In this document: positions 37,022-47,311 of the stretch, piece by piece
Numbering within the stretch: position 1 is the first letter of the stretch
How the letters are laid out: each line of letters opens with the position of its first letter
Assembly (NCBI GenBank): GCA_016716335.1
Contig: JADJWN010000007.1
Span: 124,001-188,000, forward strand
DNA: 64,000 nucleotides
Source: Saprospiraceae bacterium
GTDB lineage: Bacteria; Bacteroidota; Bacteroidia; Chitinophagales; Saprospiraceae
Reading direction: 5' to 3'
Made by a program: the position numbers and the translations under genes
Notes under the pieces: model-generated
Seen by the model: the letters and a program-made list of their open reading frames with translations, nothing else
What the model was told of the DNA's origin: nothing
Database searches by the model: none

Positions 37022-38521
37022 TTATTTGTACCTTCTTTTAACTTTGCTTCCACTTTCCTTGAAGATATTGCCACCCACATCTTCGTTACCTGCAGCACCT
37101 CCCACTCTCTGCATGGCACATCTGAACCCAAGGTCTCTGGAGGATTTGTCTTCATCCTTGAATCTTCGTGTACCGGGTGACAACCAGTAAATTCTGTCTG
37201 ACCAGGATCCACCCTTATATACTTTTGATTTATCAGTGACCAACGAAGAGACACCATACAAGTATTTTATATAATCTTCATCTCCGTCCTCAAAGTTTCT
37301 CAAATCTCCTTTTTTATAATTTTCTCTGTCAGCGGCTTCTTCATCTGTAATGTATCTGTATTTCAGGCTACCCAGAGAGTCTTTCTCTACAGGCTTACCT
37401 TCTTCATCCAGAATTAATTCAGTAAACTGGTTTCCTCTGTAAGGGTTGAGGTCATGATTGTCCACATCAATCAGGGTAAGGCTTGTAGTGGGTCGGTAAG
37501 TATCGGCTGTCCATTCATTGACATTACCTGCCATATTGTACAGACCAAAATCATTGGGGAAGTATGCTCTTACGGGTCCGGGGTGTGAAGCATTGTCATT
37601 CAGATTTCCGGCAAGACCCATATAGTCACCTCTTCCTCTTTTGAAGTTGGCAAGTATTTTACCCTGATTTTTGTTTCTCACTTTATATCTGGCAGTGTTT
37701 CCATTCCACGGGAAAAATCTTCTGTCAGTATATACCTCATCTTCTGAAGTAGGCTGATTGCCCTGGAGCGCTAAAGCAGCATATTCCCATTCAGCTTCAG
37801 TAGGCAGTCTGTAGTCCGGTAAAAGGATGCCATCCTCAAATCTTACCGGTCTTTCTCCACCTGTTTTGACATCTTTCAAATTCTTCTTAACATTACCCTG
37901 ATACTGTCCTGCAAGGTATGCCTTGGAATCAAAATTGTCACTGTCTTTGCCATCCGGTGACGGGTTCAGGATTCCTCTCTCAATAAGAAGCATTTCGTTC
38001 ACCCTATTGGATCTCCACTTGCAGTAATCATTGGCCTGCAGCCAGTTGACACCAACCACCGGATAATCATCATAGGAAGGATGTCTGAAATAGGTATAAA
38101 CGAAAGGTTCGTTGTACGCCAGTTCCTCCCTCCATACCAATGTGTCGGGCAGCGCTTTCTTCCATACTTCAGGATAAGATACATAGTGGTTGCTCAACCA
38201 ATAGAGATATTCGCGGTAGTTGTGATTTGACACCTCAGTCTCATCCATATAGAATGAAGACACAGTCACTCTACGGGAAATGTTGTTGTATTCGAAGGTT
38301 ACTTCTTCCTGGGTAAGTCCCATAGTGAAGGTACCTCCTTCTATCAAAACCAGATTGGGCCCGTTGACCTGGCCCTCATAATTGATCTTTTCAAATCCTC
38401 CCCATTCAGGATCATTAAACTTCCAGCCTGTGGCAGAAGAACGCTCTCCTCCTTTCTTACAGGAAGCGAGCATAAACACAGTGAGCACTGTAAAACTGAA
38501 AAAACGAATTACACTTTTCAT
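37022..38521 (-). CDS. gldJ: Gliding motility/T9SS lipoprotein GldJ
   Basis: A 499-residue lipoprotein needed in known systems for assembly of the T9SS and gliding machinery. The signal FSFTVLTVFMLASCKK places the lipid Cys at residue 21. The rest is a formylglycine-generating-enzyme (SUMF1/FGE) fold: LVLIEGGTFTMG, SSFYMDETEVSNHNYREYL, PVVGVNWLQANDYCKWRSNRVNE, YRLPTEAEWEYAA, NMAGNVNEWTADTY, VYKGGSWSDR and GFRCAMQRV. The opening TGWKFNDPEWGGF and the IEGGTFTMG-VTVSSFYMDETEV phrasing match GldJ. The paralogue GldK instead has a YVPSGTFHMG-type start. Being next to murF and porU/porV agrees with gldJ. The FGE cysteines are absent, so it is structural. A -33/-7 promoter lies at 38555-38584. Confidence 0.85.
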   Translation of the reverse strand: MKSVIRFFSFTVLTVFMLASCKKGGERSSATGWKFNDPEWGGFEKINYEGQVNGPNLVLIEGGTFTMGLTQEEVTFEYNNISRRVTVSSFYMDETEVSNHNYREYLYWLSNHYVSYPEVWKKALPDTLVWREELAYNEPFVYTYFRHPSYDDYPVVGVNWLQANDYCKWRSNRVNEMLLIERGILNPSPDGKDSDNFDSKAYLAGQYQGNVKKNLKDVKTGGERPVRFEDGILLPDYRLPTEAEWEYAALALQGNQPTSEDEVYTDRRFFPWNGNTARYKVRNKNQGKILANFKRGRGDYMGLAGNLNDNASHPGPVRAYFPNDFGLYNMAGNVNEWTADTYRPTTSLTLIDVDNHDLNPYRGNQFTELILDEEGKPVEKDSLGSLKYRYITDEEAADRENYKKGDLRNFEDGDEDYIKYLYGVSSLVTDKSKVYKGGSWSDRIYWLSPGTRRFKDEDKSSRDLGFRCAMQRVGGAAGNEDVGGNIFKESGSKVKRRYK

Positions 38522-38554
38522 TAAATTGATATTCTATTTTCTAAAATTAGCGAA

Positions 38555-38584
38555 CAAATATATGGATAATCTGCAACTTGCAAA
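38555..38584 (-). promoter_or_regulatory. Bacteroidota-type promoter of gldJ
   Basis: On the minus strand TTTG (38584-38581), an 18-base spacer and TATATTTG (38562-38555) match the Bacteroidota primary-sigma consensus TTTG-N(17-21)-TAnnTTTG. The -7 box lies 33 bp upstream of the gldJ ATG. Confidence 0.6.
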
Positions 38585-38623
38585 TTTATTTATAAAAAAT
38601 TGACACAACTTTCAGGCCTTACC

Positions 38624-39676
38624 CTACCTGAAAATGTTAAAACAATCGTTGTAATTGACTTTTTCAGGATAGAGATAATCAAAATTCAGGGATATACCCA
38701 CTTCATGAGACCCGCCCTGACGTATGCTCAATGCGGAGGTTGTATAGTCAAAACTGTACGAAATCCGGAGGAAATCCTTCCGAACGCCCACAGATCCGAT
38801 CACTGCGTCTGCATTGCTGCCTGTCAGTCTGTACCATACTCCCAACAGTAACTTATTCATAGCAAAAATGCTACCAAAGTTCACCTGTCTGAATCCACTC
38901 TGCCCTGCTATCAGCACATTGGGCATTATAAACGCATCTTCCCTGAATTTATTGCGCTCCCTGATGGTGAATTTGTAACCTCCATGAAGTGAGAAAAACA
39001 GGGGAAGATAGCCATCATTATTGTTTCTGCCCTGCTGGCTTAGAAATGATATATCCGGAGTATTCAGATTGCGGAGTGTCACTCCGAAGTAATAATCAGG
39101 ATGAGAATAAAGGATACCTGATGAAACTCCAAAGTAATTTATACTGTTCTGCAAAGGCCGGGTTTCAGCCGAAGGGAAGGGAAGACCACCGGGAGATACG
39201 CTGCCCAATCTGGGGTCTATGGCGTCACCGAAGATAAATCTGTCCCAATCCAGCGATATGTTGCCCAATGTCGTTTCTATTCCCCCTTTGATATAACTTT
39301 TCTGATTTACCTTCAGGCGATAACTGTAGTTGAGGGCAAACCTGCTCGTCTTGAGGGTGCCATCTCCGGCATTATCCACAAGTATGGAGCCACCAAAACC
39401 ACTGTTGATCTTTCGGAAAAACTGACTGTACGAAATGGCCGTGGTTGTATAGATATTGCCCAAAGCCGGCCATTGATTCCGGTAGTTGAGGTGAAAGGAA
39501 GGTCCGTTGGTATTGCCGGCAAAAGCCGGATTGAGCTGCAGTGGTGCATTGTAAAACTGGCTGAAAACAGGATCCTGAGAGAAAGCGACTTGATTGAAGC
39601 ACACAATCATCCCCGCAATCCATAGGATTTGCATCATGAATTGTTGCGGTATGACTTTTGTTGGTTTTGTTTTCAT
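38624..39676 (-). CDS. PorP/SprF family T9SS outer-membrane protein
   Basis: A 350-residue barrel of the PorP/SprF family. The hallmark start of the mature protein, DPVFSQFYNAPLQLNPAFAG, follows the signal peptide directly. Further family features are NYRNQWPALG, SYSQFFRKINSGFGGSILVDNAGDG and late repeats of the form FRLSYSFDYTTSAL. PorP is an outer-membrane partner of the T9SS ring and attachment complexes; SprF paralogues assist export of particular adhesins. Bacteroidota usually carry several copies, so I do not assign porP versus sprF. It is divergent from porU with a 160-bp shared promoter region and precedes gldJ on the minus strand by about 100 bp. Confidence 0.88.
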   Translation of the reverse strand: MKTKPTKVIPQQFMMQILWIAGMIVCFNQVAFSQDPVFSQFYNAPLQLNPAFAGNTNGPSFHLNYRNQWPALGNIYTTTAISYSQFFRKINSGFGGSILVDNAGDGTLKTSRFALNYSYRLKVNQKSYIKGGIETTLGNISLDWDRFIFGDAIDPRLGSVSPGGLPFPSAETRPLQNSINYFGVSSGILYSHPDYYFGVTLRNLNTPDISFLSQQGRNNNDGYLPLFFSLHGGYKFTIRERNKFREDAFIMPNVLIAGQSGFRQVNFGSIFAMNKLLLGVWYRLTGSNADAVIGSVGVRKDFLRISYSFDYTTSALSIRQGGSHEVGISLNFDYLYPEKVNYNDCFNIFR

Positions 39677-39836
39677 TACTAGTCAAGAGTTCACAACGGT
39701 GAACAATAGATTTACAAATATGGTCGTTTATGCCACAACGAAAATAATTTTAACAATATTTTATTAAAAATTCTTTTCACCCTTTTGATTTGCATTTTTG
39801 TTTATCAACGCATTGAATTCAAAAATTTAAGACCTC

Positions 39837-42800
39837 ATGTCCCTTCGTATTTACCTGACCTTAATTTCTGCACTTTGTGTGACAGCCATTTCATTACAAG
39901 GGCAGTCTTCCGAAAATTACAGGTTCAGCATTCTGTGGAATGAGACTCAGCTTAATCCGGCAGGCAGTTACTTTTCATTTCAGGGCGGAGAATCCAATGA
40001 TATCAGCTCTGTCTGTGACATGTTGAATGTTAGCAGTACTGTGGTAAATTCAGGAACTGCATCCGTAAGATTGATTCCGGTCAGAACAGAAAAATTGAAA
40101 TGGGATAAGGCAGATCCACCTCATGGTATCATGTCGGAGTATCGCTTTACCTATGAAATTACGGAGGTGAGAAATCAGTATTTACTCAATGCCTATCTCA
40201 TTCCTTTGCGGATATCGGGTGCAGGAGAGTTGGAGAGAATTGTCGAATTTCGTCTTGAAACGGAAAGTGAGGATAGGCCGCCATTACAAGCCCGGGGTCC
40301 CCAAAACACCGACAAATCTGTGCTGAGTGATGGCGACGTGTATAAAATTGCAGTAGAAAAGCCGGGAATCCACAGAATAGACAGAAGCTTTCTCGAAAGC
40401 AGGCTGGGTATTAATGCCGCCTCGATAGATCCCCGCAATATAAAGATATATGGCCATGGGGGTGGAATGTTGCCGGAGTCTAATGCTGCTCCCAGAACAG
40501 ATGATCTCGCAGAACTGAACATCTATGTAGAAGGTGAGCAGGATGGAAGATTTGATGCAGGCGATTTTATATTGTTTTATGCAGAGGGTCCTGATAAATG
40601 GAGCTTTGACCCGACAAACGGAGACTATATTTATCAAAAAATATTTATGATACCCGCAATTACTATTTCATAAAGATATCACCGGAGCGGGGCAAAAGGG
40701 TGAGTTCAGCGGCTTCCATCTCTGATACGCCTGAGCAGGAGTTTACACACTATGATTTTCTACAGAGATTTGAAGTGGACAGGGTCAATCTGCTCGGGGC
40801 ACAATCCGGCACTTACGGCACCGGTAAAGATTGGTACGGAGACAGTTACCGGACTACCCGTGAGCGCAATTACACGGGTGAGTTTGATTTTACAGGCATG
40901 GATCTGAATGCAGATGTAGTGGTCAGGCTTGCATTTGCCGGCAGATCCGGATCAGGAGGTACCGTGCAGCTTACTGTAGGAGACAGAGTACTCTCAAGGA
41001 ATTTCAGTGCGGTCAATATGACCAATATTGAAGCGACCTATGCATCGAGAATCAACTTTCAGGAAAGAATCAGGCTGAGTACCACCAATCCGGCCGTACA
41101 GCTGAGGATGACTGCTTCCGGCTCAGATACAGACGGCTGGCTTGATTTTATACAGATTGTCAATAAGCGGTCTTTGGTTTTGTCCAATATACAGCGTACT
41201 TTCAGAAATGCATCTACTCTTTCGTTGAATACAGCCGGGTTTATATTAGGCAATTACAACAATCAATGGGTCTGGGATATCAGCAATCCGCTTCAGCCGG
41301 TCGCCATGAGTGTAGTAAATAATACGCTCAGATTCCGCCCTGAAGGCAAAAACAGAGAATTCATTGCTTTCAATCCGGCCAATGATATGTTGACTCCCAT
41401 CGGATTGGGTAAAATAGCTAATCAGAACCTGCACGCTGTCTCAGATGTGGATATGCTGGTCGTATATCATCGTAATTTTAAGCAGGCAGCCGAGAGATTT
41501 GTGCAACACAGGTCGGGACAATCCGGACTTAAGATAGCTATGGCAGAAATTACGGAGGTGTATAATGAGTTTAGCTCCGGTAAGGTGGATCCTACGGCTG
41601 TGCGGGATTTTGTAAGGATGGTGTATCAGAGAAATGCGGATTTCAGGTATCTGCTGTTGTTTGGTGATGGTACTTATGATTACAGAGGTATCATGCCTAA
41701 CCTCAGCTTCGAAAATTTTATTCCTGTATATCAGACAGACCAATCTCTCAATCCTATTTCAGGATTTCCGTCAGATGATTATTTTGGCCTGCTCGGAGCC
41801 ACAGAAGGAGTAGGTCTGAGGGGCGGACTGGATATTTATGTAGGAAGGCTGCCCGCCAGAACTGAAGCAGAGGCCATACCCTCGTTTCCAAAATAGTTCA
41901 TTACGACACAGCCCCGGCTACCTTGGGAGACTGGAGGCTCAGGATCGGATTTGCCGCAGATGACGAGGATAGCGGCCTGCACCTTAGAGATATGGACGAT
42001 ATTGCAAGAGCCAATGAAGCCAGTGACCCGCTTTTCAACCAGCAGAAAGTATATTTTGATGCTTTCAGACAGGTCTCGACAGCGGGGAGCCGAGATTTCC
42101 GGATGCCAACCGTTTGCTCACGGCCAATATTTTCAAAGGACAGCTTACCCTTACTTATCTTGGTCATGGCGGATTCAACGGGTGGGCGCAGGAGCGGGTA
42201 CTTACAGTGCCGGATATCCAGAGAATGGAAAATATAGATGCATTGACTCTGATGGTCACTGCCACCTGCTCATTTGCAGCTTATGATGACCCTGCTATCA
42301 CCAGTCCTGCTGAGTTTGCCATTCTCAATCCCAAGGGAGGTGCCATAGCCTTGTTCAGTACTACCCGACCGGTATTTACGTCCAGCAACAAACAGCTCAC
42401 CGCAGCAGTACACGACCTGATGTATCGTAAAAAAGAGGGTAGAAACCCCACTTTCGGTCAGATATTGACCGAAGGCAAAAACCGTCATACCGGTGATTTC
42501 TTTATCGAGAATTCCAGAAAGTTTACTTTAATCGGCGATCCTTCACAAGCTGTGGCATTGCCGAAATATAATATAGTTACCACTACGGTGAACGGTAAAC
42601 CAGCGACATTCGATACCGATACACTGGCCGCCTTGACGAAGGTAAGCTTCGAAGGTATCATTGCCGATGAAAAAGGGGAAGTGCTGGAATCCTTCAATGG
42701 AACGCTGTTTCCCACTTTGTTTGACAAAAAAGTACGGGTACAGACGCTGGGTAATGACCCCGGCTCACCCATCCTCAGTTTTGAGGTGTTCCGGAATATT

Positions 42801-43652
42801 ATATTTAAAGGTGCCGCTACAGTGCGTAACGGAAGATGGACCTTCAGCTTCTGGGTACCTAAAGATATCAATTATACCATTGGAAAAGGAAGGTTGTCAC
42901 TCTATGCCAGTGATGGTTCGGGAGCAGATGCCGGAGGTGTTTTTACTGGATTCAGTGTAGGAGGCACCGGAGAGGGATTACTGGCTGACGATCAGGGTCC
43001 GGATATTGATTTATATATGAATGATGAAAATTTTGTATTCGGGGGCATCACCAATGCCAATCCGGTACTGTTGGCCAGGCTAAGGGATGATTTTGGTATC
43101 AATGTCACAGGTACTGCAGTAGGACATGATATCACAGCAGTGGTCAACGGAGATAATCAGAACGTACTCATATTAAATGAATTCTTTGAAGCAGCCAAAG
43201 ACGACTACACCAGCGGTATTGTACGCTTTCCTCTGAAAAATCTGAGCAAGGGAAGACAGAGCATTACCGTCAAAGCATGGGATATATCCAATAACTCTGC
43301 CGAAGCCCGCACCGAGTTTGTAGTCGTTGGAAATGAAAACGAGTTGCTCCGTCATGTGTACAATTATCCCAACCCGTTTACCACGCATACCCGGTTTATG
43401 TTTGAGCACGACCTGCCCAATACTGAATTTGATGTCACGGTAAATATTTATTCCATTTCCGGAAAACTGGTCAAGTCAATAACCGAAGTCAGAAATTCCT
43501 CCGGATTCAGGGTCAATGATATAGGCTGGAATGGTCGGGATGATTTTGATTCCAGATTGGCTAAAGGTGTCTATCTATATAAGATCAGGATTCAATCTAA
43601 AGACAGCGGACTTGTCAGAGAGAGTGGATTTGAAAAACTTATTGTATTGTAA
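39837..43652 (+). CDS. porU: T9SS sortase PorU (C25 gingipain-like), three frameshifts
   Basis: Outer-membrane cysteine protease that removes T9SS C-terminal domains and attaches cargo to lipopolysaccharide. It is broken into three long frames (39837-40673, 40700-41896, 42114-43652) plus a short middle frame; full length is about 1270 residues. One added base at each of three sites restores the protein. The A6 run at 40636 gives YQKNIYDTRNYYFIKI, the CCC at 41879 gives PLVSKIVHYD, and a site near 42079 gives SGEPRFPDANRLLTANIF. The catalytic His is in LTYLGHGGFNGW (codon 42165) and the Cys in MVTATCSFAAYDDP (codon 42267). The C-terminus (NYPNPFTTHTRFMF, LAKGVYLYKIRI) is the PorU-type C-terminal domain. 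porV follows at 55 bp. Confidence 0.92.
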
Positions 43653-43707
43653 CCCATTCAATGCATCATAATATTTTGTAATATTGCGTCATTTTTAAAT
43701 AAATTTT

Positions 43708-44955
43708 ATGAAATCTTTTTTCAGATTACTAATATTTGCAACTTTAATATATGCTCCGGTGAGTGGTTTCGCACAGTTTTGGGATCCGTTCAAAAATTGT
43801 GTAGTGGATAATAACGGGGTATGTGTCTCCAATACTTTGCTGACCGCAATGCCGTTTTTAAGAATCACCCCGGATGCAAGAGCAGGCGCTATGGGTGATG
43901 TAGGGGTAGCACTTTCACCTGACGCCAACAGTCTGCACTTCAATCCTGCTTCCATGGCTTTTGTCAAGGATAATGGGTCGGCTTCTCTGACATACACTCC
44001 CTGGCTGCGCAATCTCAATCTGGACGATATCTTCCTGTTGTATCTGTCAGGATATAAAAAACTGGACAATCTGCAGACTATCAGTGCGGCGGTGCGGTAT
44101 TTTTCTCTCGGAGATATTGATTTTACAGATGCTCAGGGAGGCAGTCTCGGTACCGGCAGGCCCAGAGAGGCTGAATTTGCCGTATCCTACGCCAGAAAAC
44201 TGGGAGACAAATTTTCTGCAGGTCTGACAGGAAAGTATGCTTTTTCCAATCTGGCTACCGGTTTTCAGGTCAACGGTCAGGATATCAGTACCGCCAATGC
44301 ATTTGCTGTGGATTTTGGTCTGAATTATCGTACAAAAACCAACCTGGGAGGATATAAAGGAGAATGGTCTTATGGATTGGCATTTACCAATATCGGTTCC
44401 AAAGTGTCCTACATCCGGGATAATATTGTAAAGGATTTTATTCCGGCCAATTTCTGTCTGGGTACTGCCCTGACTCTGGACTTTGATCAGTACAACAGTC
44501 TGACCATGGCCCTTGATATCAACAAACTGCTTGTACCTACACCCATTGCCCAATTGATGGTGGATGAATCGGGTAATCTTGTGGAAAATCCGGAATATGA
44601 CAAAGACCGAAATGGTGTCCCTGACTACAGGGAAAAGGCACTTTTTGCCGGTATTTTTGGCTCATTTGCTGATGCTCAGGGTGGGTTCAGAGAGGAAATG
44701 AAGGAGCTTGCATTCGGATTCGGACTGGAATACTGGTATGACAAACAGTTTGCTTTCCGAACCGGATACTACTGGGAAAGTGCCGAAAAAGGTAACCGAA
44801 GATTTTTTACCGTAGGTGCGGGAGTGAAGTATAATATTTTTGGAATCAACTTATCCTATCTGGTACCTACTTCCATCATTCCCAATCCATTGGATAATAC
44901 ACTGAGGTTTTCCCTGTTGTTTGATTTCTCCCTGTTCAGAGGACCGGAGGAATAA
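43708..44955 (+). CDS. porV: T9SS outer-membrane shuttle protein PorV (LptO)
   Basis: A 415-residue FadL-like barrel. PorV carries T9SS cargo from the translocon to PorU. Features are a signal peptide (LLIFATLIYAPVSGFAQ) and the conserved PFLRITPDARAGAMGDVGVALSPDANSLHFNPA block. Barrel strands such as YLSGYKKLDNLQTISAAVRYFSLG follow, then a loop NPEYDKDRNGVPDYREKALF and the end NTLRFSLLFDFSLFRGPEE. Length and motif order fit PorV throughout. It lies directly after porU on the same strand, the usual porU-porV operon. Confidence 0.93.
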   Translation: MKSFFRLLIFATLIYAPVSGFAQFWDPFKNCVVDNNGVCVSNTLLTAMPFLRITPDARAGAMGDVGVALSPDANSLHFNPASMAFVKDNGSASLTYTPWLRNLNLDDIFLLYLSGYKKLDNLQTISAAVRYFSLGDIDFTDAQGGSLGTGRPREAEFAVSYARKLGDKFSAGLTGKYAFSNLATGFQVNGQDISTANAFAVDFGLNYRTKTNLGGYKGEWSYGLAFTNIGSKVSYIRDNIVKDFIPANFCLGTALTLDFDQYNSLTMALDINKLLVPTPIAQLMVDESGNLVENPEYDKDRNGVPDYREKALFAGIFGSFADAQGGFREEMKELAFGFGLEYWYDKQFAFRTGYYWESAEKGNRRFFTVGAGVKYNIFGINLSYLVPTSIIPNPLDNTLRFSLLFDFSLFRGPEE

Positions 44956-45124
44956 TTTGGCCGGCCTGTAAGGGTGTTGCAATACTCAATAGAAGCTATC
45001 CGGGAATATCTGAATCTGACAGGGGATATCACATCAGGAGTACTATGAATGGTAGAGATGACTGAATTTCGCTAAGTCAGGGGTAGTACTGAACTTTATC
45101 TTTCAGAGAGATACCCAAACTATC

Positions 45125-46066
45125 TTAACGTTCGATTTTGGCGAAATCAAGATTTTCCAGAGAAATGTACATCAATACATCAATAGCGTCACTGAAGGCC
45201 GGGTCCACATTAAAGCCCAGACATTTGGCATTCTGCAGCAGATATTTTTTGATCAGAACCGGAATTTTCAAGCCCAGAGGCTCTATCTCCGATATCATTT
45301 GATCCAACTTTTCCAGATTAAGATCGTCAAGCCATATTTTATCTTCGGGTTTGAGCATGGATCTGAATTTTTTTCTGGGTGAAACAAACTTTGAAAGATA
45401 AGTATCCAGGTGATTATTGGATAAATAATACACCATGGCCGATCTGCAATATAAACTGTAAACACTGCTTATGCTGGCGGATCCGATCAGAAATCTGATA
45501 TTAGGGTTGGATTTGGCTACCTGAACAATCCCTTTCCACAACAGAAACAAGGGAATAGGTTTTTGCTGGTAATCCGGAGAGAGAAAAGCCCTGCCCATCT
45601 CAATGGATTGGCTGAGTACAGGGCGCATCCTTTCTGACAAGTGGAATAATTCAGAAGTGTAGAAACCCCGGATTCCGTACTTTTTCTCAATTTCATCACC
45701 CATTCCCAATCTGTAGGCACCACCGATTTTTTGCGTTTTACTGTCCCACAGGATCAAATGATGATAGTAGCTGTCATACCTGTCGAGATCCAGTGGCTTA
45801 TGAGTACCTTCACCGACAGCCCTGAAGGTGAGCTCTCTCAGACGTCCCAGCTCCTGCATGGTGCCATGCAATTGGCTGAGTTTCGAGCAATAGACTTCAT
45901 AGTCGCCGGCTGAAAACAGCATTTTACCTTCCGATTTCAATGTCGCAATTTCATGGGCAATATCAGCAGGAGACGGAAGGAGTGCCGGAGTTGGTCTAAA
46001 TACGGATTGTAATGGTCGTTGAAGCTTGAGCCGGTTTTTTCTTGATACAAAGGCATATTCCAGCAT
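45125..46066 (-). CDS. glsB: GNAT-type N-acyltransferase (GlsB/OlsB-like)
   Basis: Acyl-ACP-dependent N-acyltransferase related to OlsB/hemolysin-type GNAT enzymes; in Bacteroides GlsB makes N-acyl-glycine, the first step of glycine (serine-glycine) lipid synthesis. Visible motifs include RELTFRAVGEGTHKPLDLDRYDSYYHHLILWD, IGGAYRLGMG, GFYTSELFHLS and EMGRAFLSPDYQQKPIPLFLLWKGI, the family's characteristic order. The start is placed at 46066 (MLEYAFVSRKNRLK); the frame stays open to 46135. Either way its 5' end overlaps the upstream O-acyltransferase gene (stop at 45996), pointing to translational coupling. The symbol rests on this pairing and on family resemblance, not on a database match. Confidence 0.72.
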   Translation of the reverse strand: MLEYAFVSRKNRLKLQRPLQSVFRPTPALLPSPADIAHEIATLKSEGKMLFSAGDYEVYCSKLSQLHGTMQELGRLRELTFRAVGEGTHKPLDLDRYDSYYHHLILWDSKTQKIGGAYRLGMGDEIEKKYGIRGFYTSELFHLSERMRPVLSQSIEMGRAFLSPDYQQKPIPLFLLWKGIVQVAKSNPNIRFLIGSASISSVYSLYCRSAMVYYLSNNHLDTYLSKFVSPRKKFRSMLKPEDKIWLDDLNLEKLDQMISEIEPLGLKIPVLIKKYLLQNAKCLGFNVDPAFSDAIDVLMYISLENLDFAKIER

Positions 46067-46862
46067 GTAGGTCTTTCGCATCAGATAGTTTCTGGAAGTC
46101 CCTGATATCTTCCATTTTTTGTTGTTCCAATACACTTATTGGATTACCTATTCTTATATGTACGGTTTTATGCTTTGATTTAAAAAGTTCGGCCGGCAAT
46201 GCTGCAGTCCTCAGATTTTTGTGAATACCGGCCAGCAAGTAGAACAGATGGCTGTTTTTGGAATGAAAATACACCGGAATCACAGGTACCCCGGCGGCTT
46301 TTATCAGTTTTACAGCACTAAGTTCCCAGGCTTTATCTCTGATTTTGCCTGCTCGTAAGACAGAAACTTCCCCTGCCGGAAAAATCCCGATCGGTGTCCC
46401 CTGAGACAGTAATCTCAATGCAGTCCGGAAGCCTGTCATACTGCTGAATGCTCCTTTATGATCTTCAAAAGGATTGACCGGCAGTATGTATGGATTTATG
46501 GGCAGTACCCGAGAGAGCAGAAAATTGGCCATTATGCGGGCATCCGGCCTGTGACTGAGCAGTATTTTTATCATAATCAATCCATCAATCATTCCCAGAG
46601 GATGATTCCCCACAAGAATAAAGGGTCCATTTGCCGGAATACGTTTTTTGTCTTTTTCAGGTATGCTGATGCTGATGTCCAGATCATCCAAAATGGCATC
46701 TACAAACTCCAATCCTTCGAGATGACTATGTTTGTCGTAGATGGCATTGATGGCATCAATTTTCAGAATATTCATGGCTCCCCTGGTTATTTTACTACTT
46801 AGACTATTGAGCCTGCGGAGCTTCAGCGTACCGGATATTTCTTTTTCAGAGACTATGGGCAT
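45996..46862 (-). CDS. glsA: Lysophospholipid-type O-acyltransferase (GlsA/PlsC-like)
   Basis: A 288-residue PlsC-superfamily acyltransferase. Key motifs are FILVGNHPLGMIDGL (the NHx4D catalytic motif), LPVNPFEDHKGAFSSM and GIFPAGEVSVLR (substrate and ArG/PAG-type block), followed by PVIPVYFHSKNSHLFYLLAG. In Bacteroides GlsA adds the second acyl chain to the N-acyl-glycine made by GlsB, and the two genes are adjacent as here. The product is membrane-associated. Such aminoacyl lipids are typical of Bacteroidota. Substrate is inferred from the neighbour; PlsC-type activity on a lysophospholipid is the alternative. Confidence 0.72.
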   Translation of the reverse strand: MPIVSEKEISGTLKLRRLNSLSSKITRGAMNILKIDAINAIYDKHSHLEGLEFVDAILDDLDISISIPEKDKKRIPANGPFILVGNHPLGMIDGLIMIKILLSHRPDARIMANFLLSRVLPINPYILPVNPFEDHKGAFSSMTGFRTALRLLSQGTPIGIFPAGEVSVLRAGKIRDKAWELSAVKLIKAAGVPVIPVYFHSKNSHLFYLLAGIHKNLRTAALPAELFKSKHKTVHIRIGNPISVLEQQKMEDIRDFQKLSDAKDLHAGICLCIKKKPAQASTTITIRI

Positions 46863-47311
46863 TATGTATATTTAACCCTCAAAGTTAAATTGCAAGTATT
46901 AGCTTAATGATAATGCAGTTTTAATTTAATGTTACGTGACACCTATGCATATGCCTGATCGGGTTTGAGAACGAATAGTTTACCGGTTTTTAAAGTTTTA
47001 TGTTTTCAAGTCCCATCAAAGTGATGATTTTGGCAATGGTTGATATTGCCGGGAGACAGAAACCCTCTTTAAGCTGGTTTGTCAATCCTTAAAGCTGCGG
47101 TGCGACCATTTTTGAAGTTTAGAGGATTAACAATTTTTCGGATTTTTTTCTGTAAAAAAAAAGATTTAGGGCTGACGCTATCCTGAAATGAGGTGTTTTG
47201 TATAGCTTTGTCGCAAAAGGCAGTACAATATGGAAATACGTTATCTATGATATTCTGCCTCCTTATCGGTGAAATTTTTTTGAAAGTATTTTAACCTTAA
47301 AATTTTCTGAC
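46863..47311. other. Intergenic region between divergent genes
   Basis: 450 bp between the acyltransferase pair (minus) and the NlpE-like gene (plus). It contains a TAGCTTTG -7-like box at 47203-47210 with no good -33 partner, and a long A run at 47153-47162. No open reading frame, tRNA or strong hairpin was found. Confidence 0.35.

Noticed and set aside
37022..38521. GldK
   Set aside because: The lipoprotein opening, the EGGTFTMG/SSFYMDETEV phrasing and the murF/porU neighbourhood match GldJ; gldL, gldM and gldN, which accompany gldK, are absent.
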